From positions 7,197,001-7,261,000 of the forward strand of contig OY987272.1 in the NCBI GenBank assembly GCA_963920665.1: a stretch of DNA of 64,000 nt. Reading direction: 5' to 3'. The notes beneath the pieces are model-generated. The model was not told the origin of the DNA. It did not search any database and saw nothing but the letters and a program-made list of their open reading frames with translations. This document shows, piece by piece, positions 1 to 12,434 of the stretch (the stretch's first letter is position 1; each line of letters begins with the position of its first letter). Origin of the DNA: Straminergon stramineum (lineage: Eukaryota > Streptophyta > Bryopsida > Hypnales > Calliergonaceae). The position numbers were made by a program, and so were the translations under genes.

Positions 1-2701
1 AATAGTACCTAATTCAAAGGTAGTGTATTCTTGTACAATAGAAAAAAAAATTTATATAGTGTCAACAACTAAGAAATTAGTGTGGGGCTATCAAATTTCA
101 CTATTTTGTGTAAGTACCTCGGAGAAGCTTTTGGTCAACTCATGTATTTTTTTGCAAAGAATGCAAAGTTTGAGAAAAAAAAACAACCATTTGTAAATAG
201 AATGAAGACATTTCCATAAGAAATGATTTTTTTGAGATTTTTCCAAATTTGTTGGGACTAAATTGGTGAAGTGTGGGTAAACCTTTGCTAAACCATTTGT
301 TGATGTGCCTCCTCCCAGGTGCATGGTCATGATGCTAAAGGGTTGCTAACATTCTGGTAATGGGTGGGTGACTAATGACATTAGGTTGTTCTACATTGCA
401 ACTAAAATTGTTCCAATAAGTATGTGAGCATTTTTTCTACAATTGAACTATGTATATATTAAGGTAGGAACACCTACAATAAACACTTTGGCTAGTCCCA
501 CTATTGCACAAGTCAAGTGACCAAAAAAATTGATGAAATTAATAGCAAATTCAAGGGAAATGTAATCCAAATGGTTTTATAATTTTTCGATGCTTTAGTA
601 ATATCTTACAAATTTTCAAAGCTAAAAACACAAGAGAGCCTATACATAACACTAGACTAACTTTGAAGGAACACGCTTGAAGCACAAAATGCCTCAACTT
701 TCATTGGTTGCTTTACAAAACTCCTCATTTCTCATAGGTCGCATCTAAAAAGATGTGATGATTTAGAGTCAATATGTGTTCATTTTAGCCCATTTTTTAG
801 GTATTGGAGAATGGAAAATGGCACTTGTGGGTGTTTCTACCTTATAAGTAGTAAGTAAAAGATTTTTGATACATACAAAATTATAACATGGAACAAATAT
901 TTTTTTGGCTATCAACAAATAATATAAGTATATATTTAATTTACCAACTTTTGGACTATTAAAAAATTATATATATTTATTTTATCAAGTTTTGGCTATT
1001 CTAACATTTGGTGAGGTTTATTTACAAAAGATGTTATGAAGAATTAGTAATGTTTAACATCTAACATTTTTCTTTGAGGATCTAAGAAGGGTGAAATTTT
1101 GTAAGGCATATTTTGAGAATTTAACTCTTATCAAGGTAACAAGTCTAGAGGTTACATGTTCATAAAAATCCTTTAGATTTTCAACACAAAAATCACAGAA
1201 AAATGGCCACTTCTTGATTAAGATTTTTAATGGAAAAATTTGTAATTAGATGACAATTGCAACAATAGGATCTTAATTTCACCTTCAAATAAAATATGTA
1301 CAGAAAATTTCAATTTAAAATACTTTACCATTTGTGAGATCTATGCGATCAAAGTATTAAGTATTTTTTTCTAACTACAAGCCCATGGGTATATCTCCAA
1401 TTCAAAGTCCAAGAAGTATTGGAAAATATAGAATTTGGTTACATATTTTAGTATGATGTAGATACTTGGGTTGAAAATTACCACACCTAAAATCAAAGCT
1501 TGAATTCACTTTGAGGAAGTCTTATGGACCTTGCATTACTATGATCCATTTTGGAAAGAGCAAAACATTGAGAAATATTCCTAAATTTGCTAAAATGTCA
1601 AAAAGGACTTGTTCTAGAATCCAAGCTATGAATTGTTGTATTTAAGTAATATGAAATAGGAGGAAGAAGAAATAAAATACAATTTTCAAAATGCAATTTA
1701 TATGGCCTTAATGTTGAATATCTTTGCCATTGCCCTCAAAAGTCAATTGAAGTGCAATGGCTTTAAATGCCCCCCTCCCCCAATTGCCAAGTTGCAACTC
1801 TTTACTAGCCCTTTAATGAAAAAAATTGAATTATTAGGGCCAAAAAACTCGATAATCCATAATAATCCATACAAGATGCATCCAAACTTGCATGTGTGTG
1901 CAAATTATATTTCCAAAATTGCAACAAAAATGTACATCTAAAAATTCAATTTGCAAGTGTTAAAAAGTCAAAGCCTAAATCATAGGAATTGATTGAAAAT
2001 CAAAAGTGTAATTTGGTTTTAAGAATTTTTAGTGATTAAATTATCTAGCATTTTTTGGGGGTCTTGTAGAAGCCTCTATTTGAGGACATTCATACTTGAA
2101 ATGAAATAGCCTTGAGGATGAGTGATAAGGTAGTATGCTCTTAAAGCAATATTTTAAGAGCAAACTACATTTGGGGGAAATCTACACTCCTTGAAACAAT
2201 TTTTAATACATATATGTAGGAAGGAAAATGGAATTGGCATTTAACGCAAGTTGTTTTGTGTTTTTTTGACCTTCATGGAATTCTTTACAAATTTTTGAAG
2301 TTAAAATGTGGTGGTCACTATAAGTGAGCACCTCTTAAATGTGTACTATTGATACATTGAAGAAAGCAAAATGTACCTCTATGCAAGTGGTCGCTTTTAG
2401 AGGAGGGTTAGATCACCCTACCTTAGTGCCAATGCATACATGGATGCCCAATGATCAAGAATTTCCATTGTGCAAGACAAACCCTCAAAAATTTGTAGAC
2501 ACCGAAAGATTTCTATAAAAATTGAAATGAAGTTATTGTGAAGGACATTGTAAGCAAGGCCATAAATTATTGTAGGGCCATGTTGTTGTATAATGTGATT
2601 ATTTGAACTCCTAAATAATGAAAGGTTTTGAACAAACACATATGTGTTAGAAAATATAAGTTATATAATTTTTTGGTATGTTTGTATCAAAGGAGATAAT
2701 A
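1..2701. other. AT-rich intergenic sequence, no gene seen
   Basis: I find no recognisable gene, repeat end or RNA here. Short ORFs (for example 1702-1941 plus strand and 2418-2639 minus strand) have no domain signature and the biased composition of chance ORFs. Confidence 0.6.
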
Positions 2702-4264
2702 TGAACTCCTAAAGGACCAAGGAAAATTTTAGTCACAAATTGTGAAAAACTGCCACTTATTAGGGCAGTGAGAGAAAAATGAAAAAAAAAAAGTTTTTAA
2801 AATTCAAATTAAATAAAATTCAACCGTACAAATATGTACTAGACTACTATGGAAATGTGTGGAAAAATTTTCAGAAATTTTGACCATACGGATTGAAAGA
2901 TTATAACGTTTGAAGTTAGGAGAAAAAGTTTTTTTTGACCTTGCTTGACAGGGCCAACAGCCTTTAATCCCTCACTGCTGAAGGCCCAAACGGCTCCAAA
3001 AACAACATTCCATTTGAAGTGTTATAAATATAAAATTTAATAAGTTATAGAGATCTCAACCATATGATCTTGTAGTGCACTTGTTGTAGATGGCTTGCAA
3101 CAAATTTGGTGTCATTTGACCGCATAGATTGCAAGATTATAATGTTTTAGTGTTGAAAAAGGATGCTGAAATTTTCCCAAAAACACATTTGGAGGCTAAA
3201 TTCGGTTTCTAAATCTACTCAAATGAAGAAACTTTGAACTAATAAGTGATTCAAAATCAGCATACAAACACATTGATGAAAAAAAATATCATTCAATTGA
3301 CACATTGTGTCTGCAAAATGGCTTTGAAATGTCAAAAAACAGCAAGAAAAGTTGAAAAAAACACATAAAAAATTGAACCTCCTCCTACTAAAATGCTTCT
3401 CAGTCACTCATAACTTCTTAGATGGATATGAAATTTTGTACACACAAACTACACAAGTATGCGCAACTTTTCCAAAAAAATATTATTGGAAACAAACACT
3501 ATATGAAGAAGAAACAAGCCATTGAAGTTTACTCTAATTCAAAAATTTCAGGCTTTTGAACTTCGAATTGCTCCCAAACATTCAAAACAACTTGGATTGG
3601 CATGAAAATTCTACCACAATAACTAGACTTCAAGGGGAACACTAAACAACAAATTTTATTGAAAACGAACATTGGATGAAGGAGATACAAGCCCCCGAAG
3701 TTGCAGCCATCAAATGCAGTTTGGTGAACTTGAATTGAACTTGTGAACTTTGAGTGGCTTCCAAAAATTCAGTACATCTTTGATTGATCTGAAAACTTAA
3801 CCACACAAACTAGAAGAGAGAGCGCAACTTTTCCAACAAGTTTTATTGGATTCGGACATATGATGCAAAAGTTACAGGACTTTGAATTTGACCTGAGGAC
3901 ATTTTTCATCCCCTTCGGCAGTGAGGGGTTAACTCCTTAAGTGAGATTTTTACACTACACATGGTTAATTTTTTTGGACATTTGCATCTTATATCATGTA
4001 AGTTACATACTTGGCAAATTTCATAAGTAGAGGAGGTGTTTTGCACATGCTGCCTGAAGCTGCCCGAGCTGCTCAAAAAGTTTAGGGCAACATAACTTTT
4101 GATCCGGGCACCTAATTGAAAAAAAATTTATATTTCCACTTAGGGGATACATGTTCATACCTTGTGTCAAAATTTGAAGAACATCCGTTAGAAAATGACC
4201 TCATACAAACCTACCCAAGATTACCTATGTATGTTCAACGGTCATTTGATCCTTTAGGGGTTAA
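2702..4264 (+). mobile_element. TTAA-flanked non-autonomous DNA element (family 1), interrupted
   Basis: The left end (TGAA then CTCCTAAAGGACCAAGG) and right end (GATCCTTTAGGGG then TTAA) match the ends of the better preserved copies at 21232 and 55085. Internal landmarks are shared, including the phrase on a fatally thin line of similarity around 'GTGTGGAAAA...TTTCAGAAATTTTGACCA' at about 2856-2886 and 'GGGCACCTAATTGAAA' near 4104. The left TTAA has decayed. A second element occupies 2964-3932. The element has no coding capacity. Family assignment is by eye. Confidence 0.65.
2964..3932. mobile_element. TTAA-flanked non-autonomous element (family 2), nested in family 1
   Basis: The ends are TTAA-TCCCTCACTGCTGAAGG on the left and CCTTCGGCAGTGAGGGG-TTAA on the right, an inverted repeat of about 17 bp with two mismatches, flanked on both sides by TTAA. 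It lies inside the family 1 copy at 2702-4264. Part of the interior (near 3116-3140, 'TTTGACCGCATAGATTGCAA') resembles family 1, so the two families may share ancestry. No coding capacity. Confidence 0.7.
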
Positions 4265-5875
4265 GTATCAAGAGTAGAAAGTATATGTACAATCAAAATT
4301 TGAATTATGTATATATATATATATATATATATACTTAAATATAATTTTTGAAGATTTAACTTCCAAATTCATCAAAAATGAAATTCTATCTTTAGCATTC
4401 AAATATTTTATAACTTTTGCTCAAAATCAAAGTTTAAATGATTTGTGAAAATGTCATAAAAATTAACAATGAGAACATCAACACTTTCTCCAAATAATAA
4501 ACTTTACAACATTGGGCAAATGCTAAACATTTTGTTCTATTTACTTCAAATTAATTTTTTGACTTGTAGGGATCTTAAATTTGAATTTAAAAATAGAGAG
4601 ACAACCCAATCTAATTTGCATTGGAAAAAATAAATTTTGAAAAATATGATTTTTTTTACCAAAAATATTGCCCCAAACCAAATGTTGACCATAAATTGAT
4701 TGATTTGACCTTCAAAGTTTAATATGGCAAGTTTGCATTGTAGTACTCAACATATTTCAAATTTCTTAGAATGGATTTTTTAGACAAAATAATGAATAAA
4801 TTGGAAATTTTCAAAATGCTTTATATAAGTGTACCCAAAATTGACCCACGGCTCTTGTAAATTGAAATTGTACATGTTCAGTAAGAATTTGTAGGGAATG
4901 GTTTGAAGAATATATCACAATTAGATGTAGTTACCTTAAAGTATGGTAGGTGAGCTCCATTGCAAGAAAAATGTTTGACTTGCCTTAGAAGTATGGATGA
5001 ATTTTTAAATCCATTTTGTGCATATATAATTCTAAGAGAAGGCTAAAGCATTTTAAATTATATTCTTCCAATAAGTATGAATTTGTTTTGAATTTTTGGA
5101 TAATTGTGTTACCAAAGCAATTTATTTAAATATATAACTAACCCAAATTAATTGACCCAAATTATGTAGTCGATACTCATAAGTCTTTACTCTTTATGTT
5201 ATTGTAATGACAAAACTTTGAATGACGGGCGGCAGAATCCTTAATCTTAGAAATTCATCCTCAACAAAATTGTAAACTAGTTAGTTGCTAAAAGTTTTGG
5301 TACCATGTGCTTTTTACCATTTCTTTAATCCAATTGTAGTTTTTAAAGTTTAAGGTCCACAATTGTAGTTTGATTTTTGTCTTGTTAGTCCAAGCATATT
5401 AATGTTTTGGTTGTAGATATTTGCTAATAACCTTGAAATATAATTTAGCACACATGATAGTTTGGATGCATTTTCCACAAAATATTGAGTGTTTTCACTT
5501 GCCTTGAATGAAAGATAAATCTCATATACTATTGAAGGGCTAATGAGGGATTGTCATTTAGAAATATTTTTTCCACTTGAGGTCTATGGTATAATTAAAA
5601 ATTCATCTCCTTGGCTATGAATTGATCATTTTTGTGTTTTTTCCATAATCTTCTTTATTCCCTCTTCATATTGAACTAATACACAAATCTCTTACTTGGA
5701 TTGCATAAATAAGGCATTTTTAATTTTTGGTGTGAATTTATTGATATTTTATGGTGTTTTCCTTTGTGCAAGGCATTATAGTTTGGGAAGGCATATTGGT
5801 CTTCCTCAAAGTGGATTCAAATTTTGAATTTTAGTAAGATAATTCTCAATCCATGCACACTAGTATACATGATAC
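4265..5875. other. AT-rich intergenic sequence
   Basis: No gene or complete repeat recognised. The only simple feature is the AT dinucleotide tract listed separately. Confidence 0.55.
4311..4332. repeat. (AT)11 microsatellite
   Basis: Eleven uninterrupted AT units, directly visible. Confidence 0.95.
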
Positions 5876-6640
5876 TTAACCCCCCAATTTGTTTTACAAC
5901 ATTTTGATACATATTGCAAAAGTTAGAAGTTTAAAAGGATTCCATGTCAAGCTAGGAACCAAAAATATATTCTACAAAATATTATATTATACTTTAGATA
6001 TATTCCTACATAAAAACAATTAGACCATTCAATTTCCAAAAAATGAAATGAAAGTTATGAAGAATCTTATTCTCCATGCAATGAAGACAAAAAAAAACAT
6101 ACAAAATCATTCTTACGGTCAATTTTGAGAATTTTCAAATAAAAACGAAAACATTGAATATATATTGCTCACTAAGAAATTCTCACCATTGGGATCTTCA
6201 ATTCTCGATTTATTATCAAGGTTATAGCAACTTTGGAATTTCTTTCATCAAGTACTAGCTTTCACTTAATAATCTTTTGAAAGATGAGTACAAAGGTTTT
6301 TAGTTAAATTTTATTCTATGTATTCTCAACCTATTTTTCAAAATTATACACACAAGTTACATGACATATTTATTTTTCTTAAAATGTTAAAAGACAAAAC
6401 TTCACCTTTGACAAGGACTTGAAAAAACAATTTTTTGAAATTCTAGGACATTGAACTTGCAATGGGTGGGAGTTTTCACTCTATAACACTTTAGGGAGGA
6501 TGTACTTGAAAAAATTAACTAAAGGACCCTACAATTGGATTTGTTAAAGAATGATTATAGATGAAGATCTTAGCCTTGCTTTGGATACAAGCATTTTGAG
6601 TAGTTTGGGCCTTAGAACACCATAGTCTTTTAGGGGTTAA
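5876..6640 (-). mobile_element. TTAA-flanked element (family 1), diverged, reverse orientation
   Basis: It starts TTAACCCCCCAATTTG and ends AGTCTTTTAGGGGTTAA. Interior landmarks match reverse-oriented copies: 'GACCATTCAATTTCC...GAAAGTTATGAAGA' near 6023-6064 resembles the 9080 and 61465 regions, and 'CTCACCATTGGGATC' near 6182 resembles 61632. It is shorter than other copies and lacks about 140 bp in its left part. It shares its right TTAA with the next element. Confidence 0.5.
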
Positions 6641-7573
6641 CCACTGAAGTCCCAAGGCTTTTTCCCTATCAAAGACCACTCAAAATTGTCATTTCTATAG
6701 CAAAGAGAAAAGAAACTGAAATTAATTTTTTTTTGCATATCTAACCGTAGGATCTTCTATTAGACTAGTATAAGAATGTGTGGAAGAAATTTCAAAAACT
6801 TTGACCACATAGATTACAAGATATTTGCATTTAAAGTGAAGAAAACAAAAAAATTTACACTTTGCTCAATTAGATTTTTTGGCTTTAAATCTTCTTAACT
6901 TTCAATTTTGAACTAATGATTTTGATTTTCTCATTTTTTATGTTGAAAAATTTAGTTGAAAATCTTGAAAAAAAACTCAACAAAAAAACATTTAATTTTC
7001 ACTCATTAAAAAATTGTGAAGTAGAAGTAGGTTCAAGATTGAAGGGAAAACTAAAATGTTAATAGCTCTAAGATGGAATTCAAACTCAATAATCCCAATT
7101 TTGAGATTGTTCTATCAAGAAAACTTAACCTTGTTTAATGATTTATTTTGAAAAATTGTAAAAATTGCATTCACTTATAAATTCTACAAGTATTTTTCTT
7201 AAAAAGATGCTTACATTACCAAAAAACAAGATTGTCCACAACTTTCTCATCACTAGTCCAAATAGAATGATTCAAAGCTTCAAAGCTTCAAATGTAGACA
7301 AAGAAATAATCTTTGAGAAATTTTTAAAAAAAAATTCACAATTCAATTTTCTGTGATTATTTTTGGGTTGTCCCTCGAGCTACTTTTTGGACTTAGGGTG
7401 GCATAACTTTTTCTTCTAGACACCGATTGAAATAAAAATTATATTCCCCCAAAATTAGTTTGAATATCCATCTTCCTAAAAAGTTTCAAAAAATCTTATA
7501 AAAATTGAGATCATACAAGCCTACCCGAAATCCCAAGAATCCCCCATAAGAACTTTGGGACTTTAGGGGTTAA
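6637..7573 (+). mobile_element. TTAA-flanked element (family 1)
   Basis: The left end TTAACCACTGAAGTCCCAAGG is diverged; the right end GGGACTTTAGGGGTTAA is well kept. Interior blocks match the other copies: 'CATATCTAACCGTAGGATCT' at about 6735, 'GTGTGGAAGAAATTTC', 'CAAGATTGTCCACAACTTTC' near 7228. Length about 937 bp, like the 21232 and 55085 copies. The short ORF at 7165-7356 is inside the repeat and not a gene. Confidence 0.7.
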
Positions 7574-8788
7574 AGATGATAACTAAATTGCACATCTTAA
7601 AATGTTCATTGAATTTTGAAGTTGAAATATGCCTTCAGTGAAAAAAGATAATATTTTTTACTTTGAGCAAATAGATCTTTTATAGAATAAATAATTATTT
7701 TGAGTATGAAACTTTTTGCATATGTTGTATACAAATGTGAGATTATTTGTGGTTGCATTTATGATTTCTTTCATATTTACCATGATAAAATCTTGACCCA
7801 AAAGTAACCATTTTTGCTTGGTGTGAACTCAAATGCTAAGAAATGTAGTGGTTAATGAATAAATGTTTGGCATCACTTGTAACGCAGTATTAATATTTCA
7901 TCCCCATGAATTCTTATCCTACATACACCAATTTTCAATTTCAAAAAACAATACATTGTTTCTAGTGAATTTTTATGATTTTTCCATTAAAAATTTGAAA
8001 AACAATTGTGAAGAATTTCTAAGTTGCAAGATTCAATTTCAATTCATAGATGTATAGGATATTATAGAGTATGTAGGTCAACTCCTATGCCTTTTTTCCA
8101 AGCTAAAGTTGGAAATTGTTTTAACTTACTATATTTTTATATCAATATTTATTTTTTAATACTTGAAACAAATTTTGAAGCCTACATTTCAACATTCACT
8201 AAAGGGTGGATACATGGTTTTATGTCTCTCTATTGTCCAAGGTTGATTCATTAATTAACAAAGGAAATCCATCTAAAGAAAGTTTTCATAACTTCATATA
8301 GACATAGACATATCTAAAGATAGACTTCATGAGTGGTTGACCTGAAAACATGCTCACTTAGAACTTCAAATATATTATGCAAAGGAAAAAATTCAAAAAA
8401 GAAACATTTTAATCGAAAAGAAAATGATTTCCCAAGATTAGACCTAATTTCCACTTCATAAAAGTCTATAACCATATGAAAGACATTGATATTGATACCA
8501 ATGAATTCATTTTTATATAAAGAATGTTTTCATTTACTCTTACATTAGTCACAAAAAAACATTTCTACATGTTCATGCATTAAAAACAATCTATATGTAT
8601 TAAACTTAATTGTTGTAGGAGTCCATACATTTATCATTCAAAGTCAATAAATCAATATTGATAGACATTGGTTGTCAAAAAAAAATATATAGATGTTTTT
8701 TTAATCAATTTCTTATGTTTTTAATCCAAAAATAATATAAAGAACTACAATACTTTGTGTGTGATATTTACTTTGACATGCATACTCC
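7574..8788. other. AT-rich intergenic sequence, no gene seen
   Basis: Overlapping short plus-strand ORFs (7863-8057, 8024-8254) have no recognisable domain. No repeat ends found. Confidence 0.5.
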
Positions 8789-9722
8789 TTACCCCCTAAA
8801 GGACCAAATTGTGTTTTCTGGCAACATAGCGATTTGGGGCAATTCACTATGATTGGAGTTTTTCTTTTTCTTCTTTGAAAATTTTCACACAACATGTTCC
8901 CAAGGAGTAGCTTTAAGGCCCAACAATTTTCATAACTTTTGAGTACATGATTAAAAAGTTATAGCATGATATGTAATTTTCATGGATCTTCGGGCAGCCC
9001 AAAAATTTCTTAAAAAAACATTTTTTTAAGAAATAAAAATCTGAAATTGGTTTTCTAGATTTATATATACATGGAAAGCTTTGAATCATTCCATTTTGAT
9101 TAATGAGACGAAAGTTATGAAGAGTTTTAGTTTGTGGGCAATTTTGGATTCTCAACTCTAAAATAAACTTCGAAGTCCTTTATTTAACTCAGTTTTCAAC
9201 ATTTTTGGAAAAAAATTAATTCAAAGGATGTAGATTGTTTATCAAAACATTACAAAAATTGGGATTGGCACTTTTCAATTCCATAACAAAATCCTTAACA
9301 AATTAGTATTTTGAATCATTTTCTACTTCTTTGTACTTACTATTTATTTCCTATATGTTGTACAATTCCAAATGATTTGAATTTTTTCAAGCATGTAGCC
9401 AACTTGCCTTGAATAATGAATCCAAAGAATAACCACCATTTTGGAATTTTTTCATACAAAAATGTGACCTTGTGAAGTGTAGCTACCCGTTTTTTCATAG
9501 GGCCAAAAAAAGGATTTTTGTCCATTCAAACGCTAATATATTACAATCTACATAGTGAAAATTTCTGAAATTTTTTCCACAACTTCTCAAATCAACGCAC
9601 TACAAGATCTTATGATTACCTGTGTCCAGAAATGTTTTTTCCTAAAATTCGATACTTGTACTAGAAATGATAGTTTTGGAGCATTTTTGGAGAAAACATA
9701 GTTTGAAACATTTAGGGGTTAA
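8789..9722 (-). mobile_element. TTAA-flanked element (family 1), reverse orientation
   Basis: Left end TTAC-CCCCTAAAGGACCAAA and right end CATTTAGGGG-TTAA; length 934 bp, the same as intact copies. Interior landmarks run in reverse orientation: 'TTGAATCATTCCATTTTGAT' near 9081, 'GGGATTGGCACTTTTCAATTC' near 9260 (one base over the shared block), and the 'CACTACAAGATCTTATG' region near 9598. The three small minus-strand ORFs here are within the repeat. Confidence 0.7.
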
Positions 9723-11047
9723 AATCAACCTTGTGACATGATTATTAAGACACTAAACCATACATTCACCCTAAATATTCGTGATTTTTTTTTCTAGAAT
9801 TGAATTTAAATTTCAAATATAATAAAACTTTAAAGGTTTTATTACATAATTGGTGAAGTAATTTTGGATGCACTTTTTTTATTTAAAAAAAAGTGTAAAT
9901 GAAATAATGGACACTTTCCCTATTTGAATTTGAAGAATGCTCATTGAAAGATTTAAAAATCTTTTCTTCCATATAATAAGTAACTAAGACAAGAATTTTG
10001 AAAGATATGGATGGATGAAATGGAACATTTGATGAATTTTTCTACCTCAAAAATCATCATAATCTACTATAGAGCATATTTGACCCCAAAACTAGAAAAT
10101 ACTTCTAAAATTGTAAGAAAAAAAAATTCTAAATATAGGTCTATAAATCAAAATTTATCCCCTTTTAAAATTTATTACCATAGGATCTAATTCTTGACTA
10201 GTATGAAGGACTTGTCTTAAAAATTAGGTTCTAAGAGTGATGAATTTCAAAAGTGAGTGAATAGTTGTCCATTTGGAAGTTGTCAAAGTTGTCAAAGTTG
10301 ACCTCAATCCTCTACACGCACCTTGTGTGATTGTTGCAATGACTAGAAAAAGTTTTGATGTTTAGAGCATCTACACCATGGCCTTCTAAACAATTGACAC
10401 TTGCCAAAATTGGATGATAGGTACTTTGAATCCTTCAAAATATTCTCATGGCACTCAATCCTAGATGTCAAAAAATGGCCCTTGAAATCATTGTTTATCC
10501 TTAGTTTAATGAGCCTTATCCTATATTCCACTTACTGATTCAAAAATATTTATAGGGCATGTTTGGTGAGCAATGGTAGGTATAAGAATTTTGAGGATTC
10601 TTCAAAAATAGATGTAAACTTTCGGCGTCTCAAATTTAACATATATGATTACAAATGCTCTAAGATAACAACACTACACTACACTATAGATAAATATGTC
10701 CCCAAAAGCAATTGATCATTGTTCTCACTGTTAAATTATCTAATTTTTTGTTTGATCTTGTTGAAAACCAAAATAGTATTTTAAATTCTCTTCCAATATA
10801 TGCATTTTTGGAGACACTGTATGAATAAACTTTGAATTTCCAAAGTGCTGAAAAGAAGTGTATCAAAAAGCAAACTTAGGTGATACATTTCAAGCTTGGC
10901 AAGAATTTGTACAAGTACATTTTAGAAAGGAGTCACAATTAGATTCAGTTACTTTCATGTTGTCTGTAATGGATTAGACAAAGAGAATTGTGTCTCCAGG
11001 CATGTGACAAGTTCTTGTTCAAATTTGTACAGTAAGTTACAGTACAT
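9723..11047. other. Intergenic sequence, no gene seen
   Basis: A weak match to the family 1 TTAA-element core occurs at about 10180-10215 ('ACCATAGGATCTAATTCTTG'), but no element ends are found, so only a fragment could be present. No gene supported. Confidence 0.4.
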
Positions 11048-12424
11048 CTACCTTGAGACTATCGCAGACACAATGGCCCAATTCATGGCGGCATAGGAAT
11101 CTGCTCTCTGGAAAGACATCAGAGAAATTGGTTTGATTAGTAACAGATCATCCTCCCTAAAAAATTCAGCCATGTCATGAACGGATTGAAAGATTTCAAT
11201 TGCTCGCCAACTCTTCGAAGCCTTTGTTTCATTCTGCCTGGAGAATAAGTATTTGAATAAGCACTTATTCAATCCTCCTGGTTGTTAGAACTGTGAATTT
11301 CAGTGACTTTGACAATGTTGTATTCGAGGTTTAGTTGTAGTACTAAACCTCAAATAAAACCATCTAACCTATGTCGTTGGTGATTCACCGAAAGTAGATT
11401 CGATGAACTTTAAGATTGCAATTGGGTTATAACATGAGGAAACATACGAAAGAAATTGTTAAAACAGAGACAGAGGACATAACATTTTTTTCGTCAATCT
11501 AACACATGACCTTGAATGATTAAGCTGATTCTAATCCTATCCAACTTCTCTCGTATAGACTCTTATCACAAAACTATCTATCTGCTCCAAGAAGCCGGCC
11601 AGTCTAAACCAAAGTTTGGTGATTTTGCTAAGGAATGTTATGGAATCTCACCAAGAAGGGCCAGCATTCCAGCAGAGTTCACATTTATCATCGACTCATA
11701 ATGGATTTTCTTGTACGAGTCTCCCTCCCCCCTCCAATGTTTACAGTACAGTACAACATCTGTCCAGATCACCTGCTTAAAATAGAAAGTTTAACATGTG
11801 GCAAATGTTGATGTTCAAATCCAAATATGAGACTTGCAGGAAAAATGCTTACAGATTCCTCACAGTGAATCCACTACGAAACCCTAAATATTGTAAGATT
11901 GACGATTCCTAACAGGGTTCTTTTCAAACTACATCGTGAAATAAGTGAATGCCCCTGACTTTCATCGTGAGTATCAGTAAACATCAGGAAATTATAACAA
12001 ACACCCAACAATGAACCATTGAATGTTTGTGAAATTCATATCTCTGAAAATGCAACTTACCTCATTGGATGAATAGAGAGATAATTATGGCCACAGTGGT
12101 CGCAGTTCCATTGCGATGTCAAGAATCCCCCAAACCTGAAAATGGAGCTGCAATCTCTGCAAACACTTACTAGAACGCATTAGGACTCCATCAAGCTTGG
12201 ATTTCGACAGCAAGAAAGAAGCCTAAAAAAGAAACAGAATATGAGCTGGCATGTTGGTGAAATGAGCAAAACGGAGGCAAAACCCTAAATTCCTTCGAAC
12301 TACACAATCCAAGATCACTCAGTGAAGAAGAATCAAAATTGCAAGTCAAGCTCGGCAGACAGGAGCTATAGATTAGGTAATTGGTATGCAGCCCCTGGCT
12401 ATGGAAAATAACAGTGGGTTGCAT
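11048..12424 (-). other. Possible fragments of a spliced minus-strand gene, unrecognised
   Basis: Base composition and complexity differ from the AT-rich repeats on both sides. On the minus strand an open stretch at about 11048-11250 begins after an acceptor-like TTCTCCAG and ends at a donor-like CTCAAG|GTAGATG; it encodes a non-repetitive segment including SWRAIEIFQSVHDMAEFF. A second open stretch at about 11650-11757 follows an acceptor-like TATTTTAAGCAG, contains VLYCKHWRGEGDSYKKIHYE, and ends at a donor-like CTTG|GTGAGA. A third, 12080-12180, contains QWNCDHCGHNYLSIHPMR (two CxxC-like pairs) before a good donor CAATGAG|GTAAGT. The exon phases do not join cleanly, and I recognise no protein family. 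It may be a decayed gene, part of a real gene with unseen exons, or a non-coding transcript. Confidence 0.25.
11326..11351. repeat. Short perfect hairpin
   Basis: A 10-bp perfect inverted repeat (GAGGTTTAGT / ACTAAACCTC) with a 6-base loop. It lies in the presumed intron of the possible minus-strand gene. Function unknown. Confidence 0.7.
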
Positions 12425-12434
12425 ACCAATTACC
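12376..12434. repeat. 19-bp inverted repeat (hairpin)
   Basis: The arms GGTAATTGGTATGCAGCCC (12376-12394) and GGGTTGCATACCAATTACC (12416-12434) pair with a single mismatch around a 21-base loop. It sits at the upstream edge of the possible minus-strand gene. It could be a very small foldback element or an RNA hairpin; no target duplication is evident. Confidence 0.75.

Noticed and set aside
10180..10220. Additional TTAA-family element
   Set aside because: A core motif is similar but no CCCCTAAAGG or TTTAGGGG ends are present at suitable distances.
10670..10690. CACTACACTACACTATAG as a CACTA end
   Set aside because: Simple repetition of CACTA without a matching inverted end or target duplication nearby.
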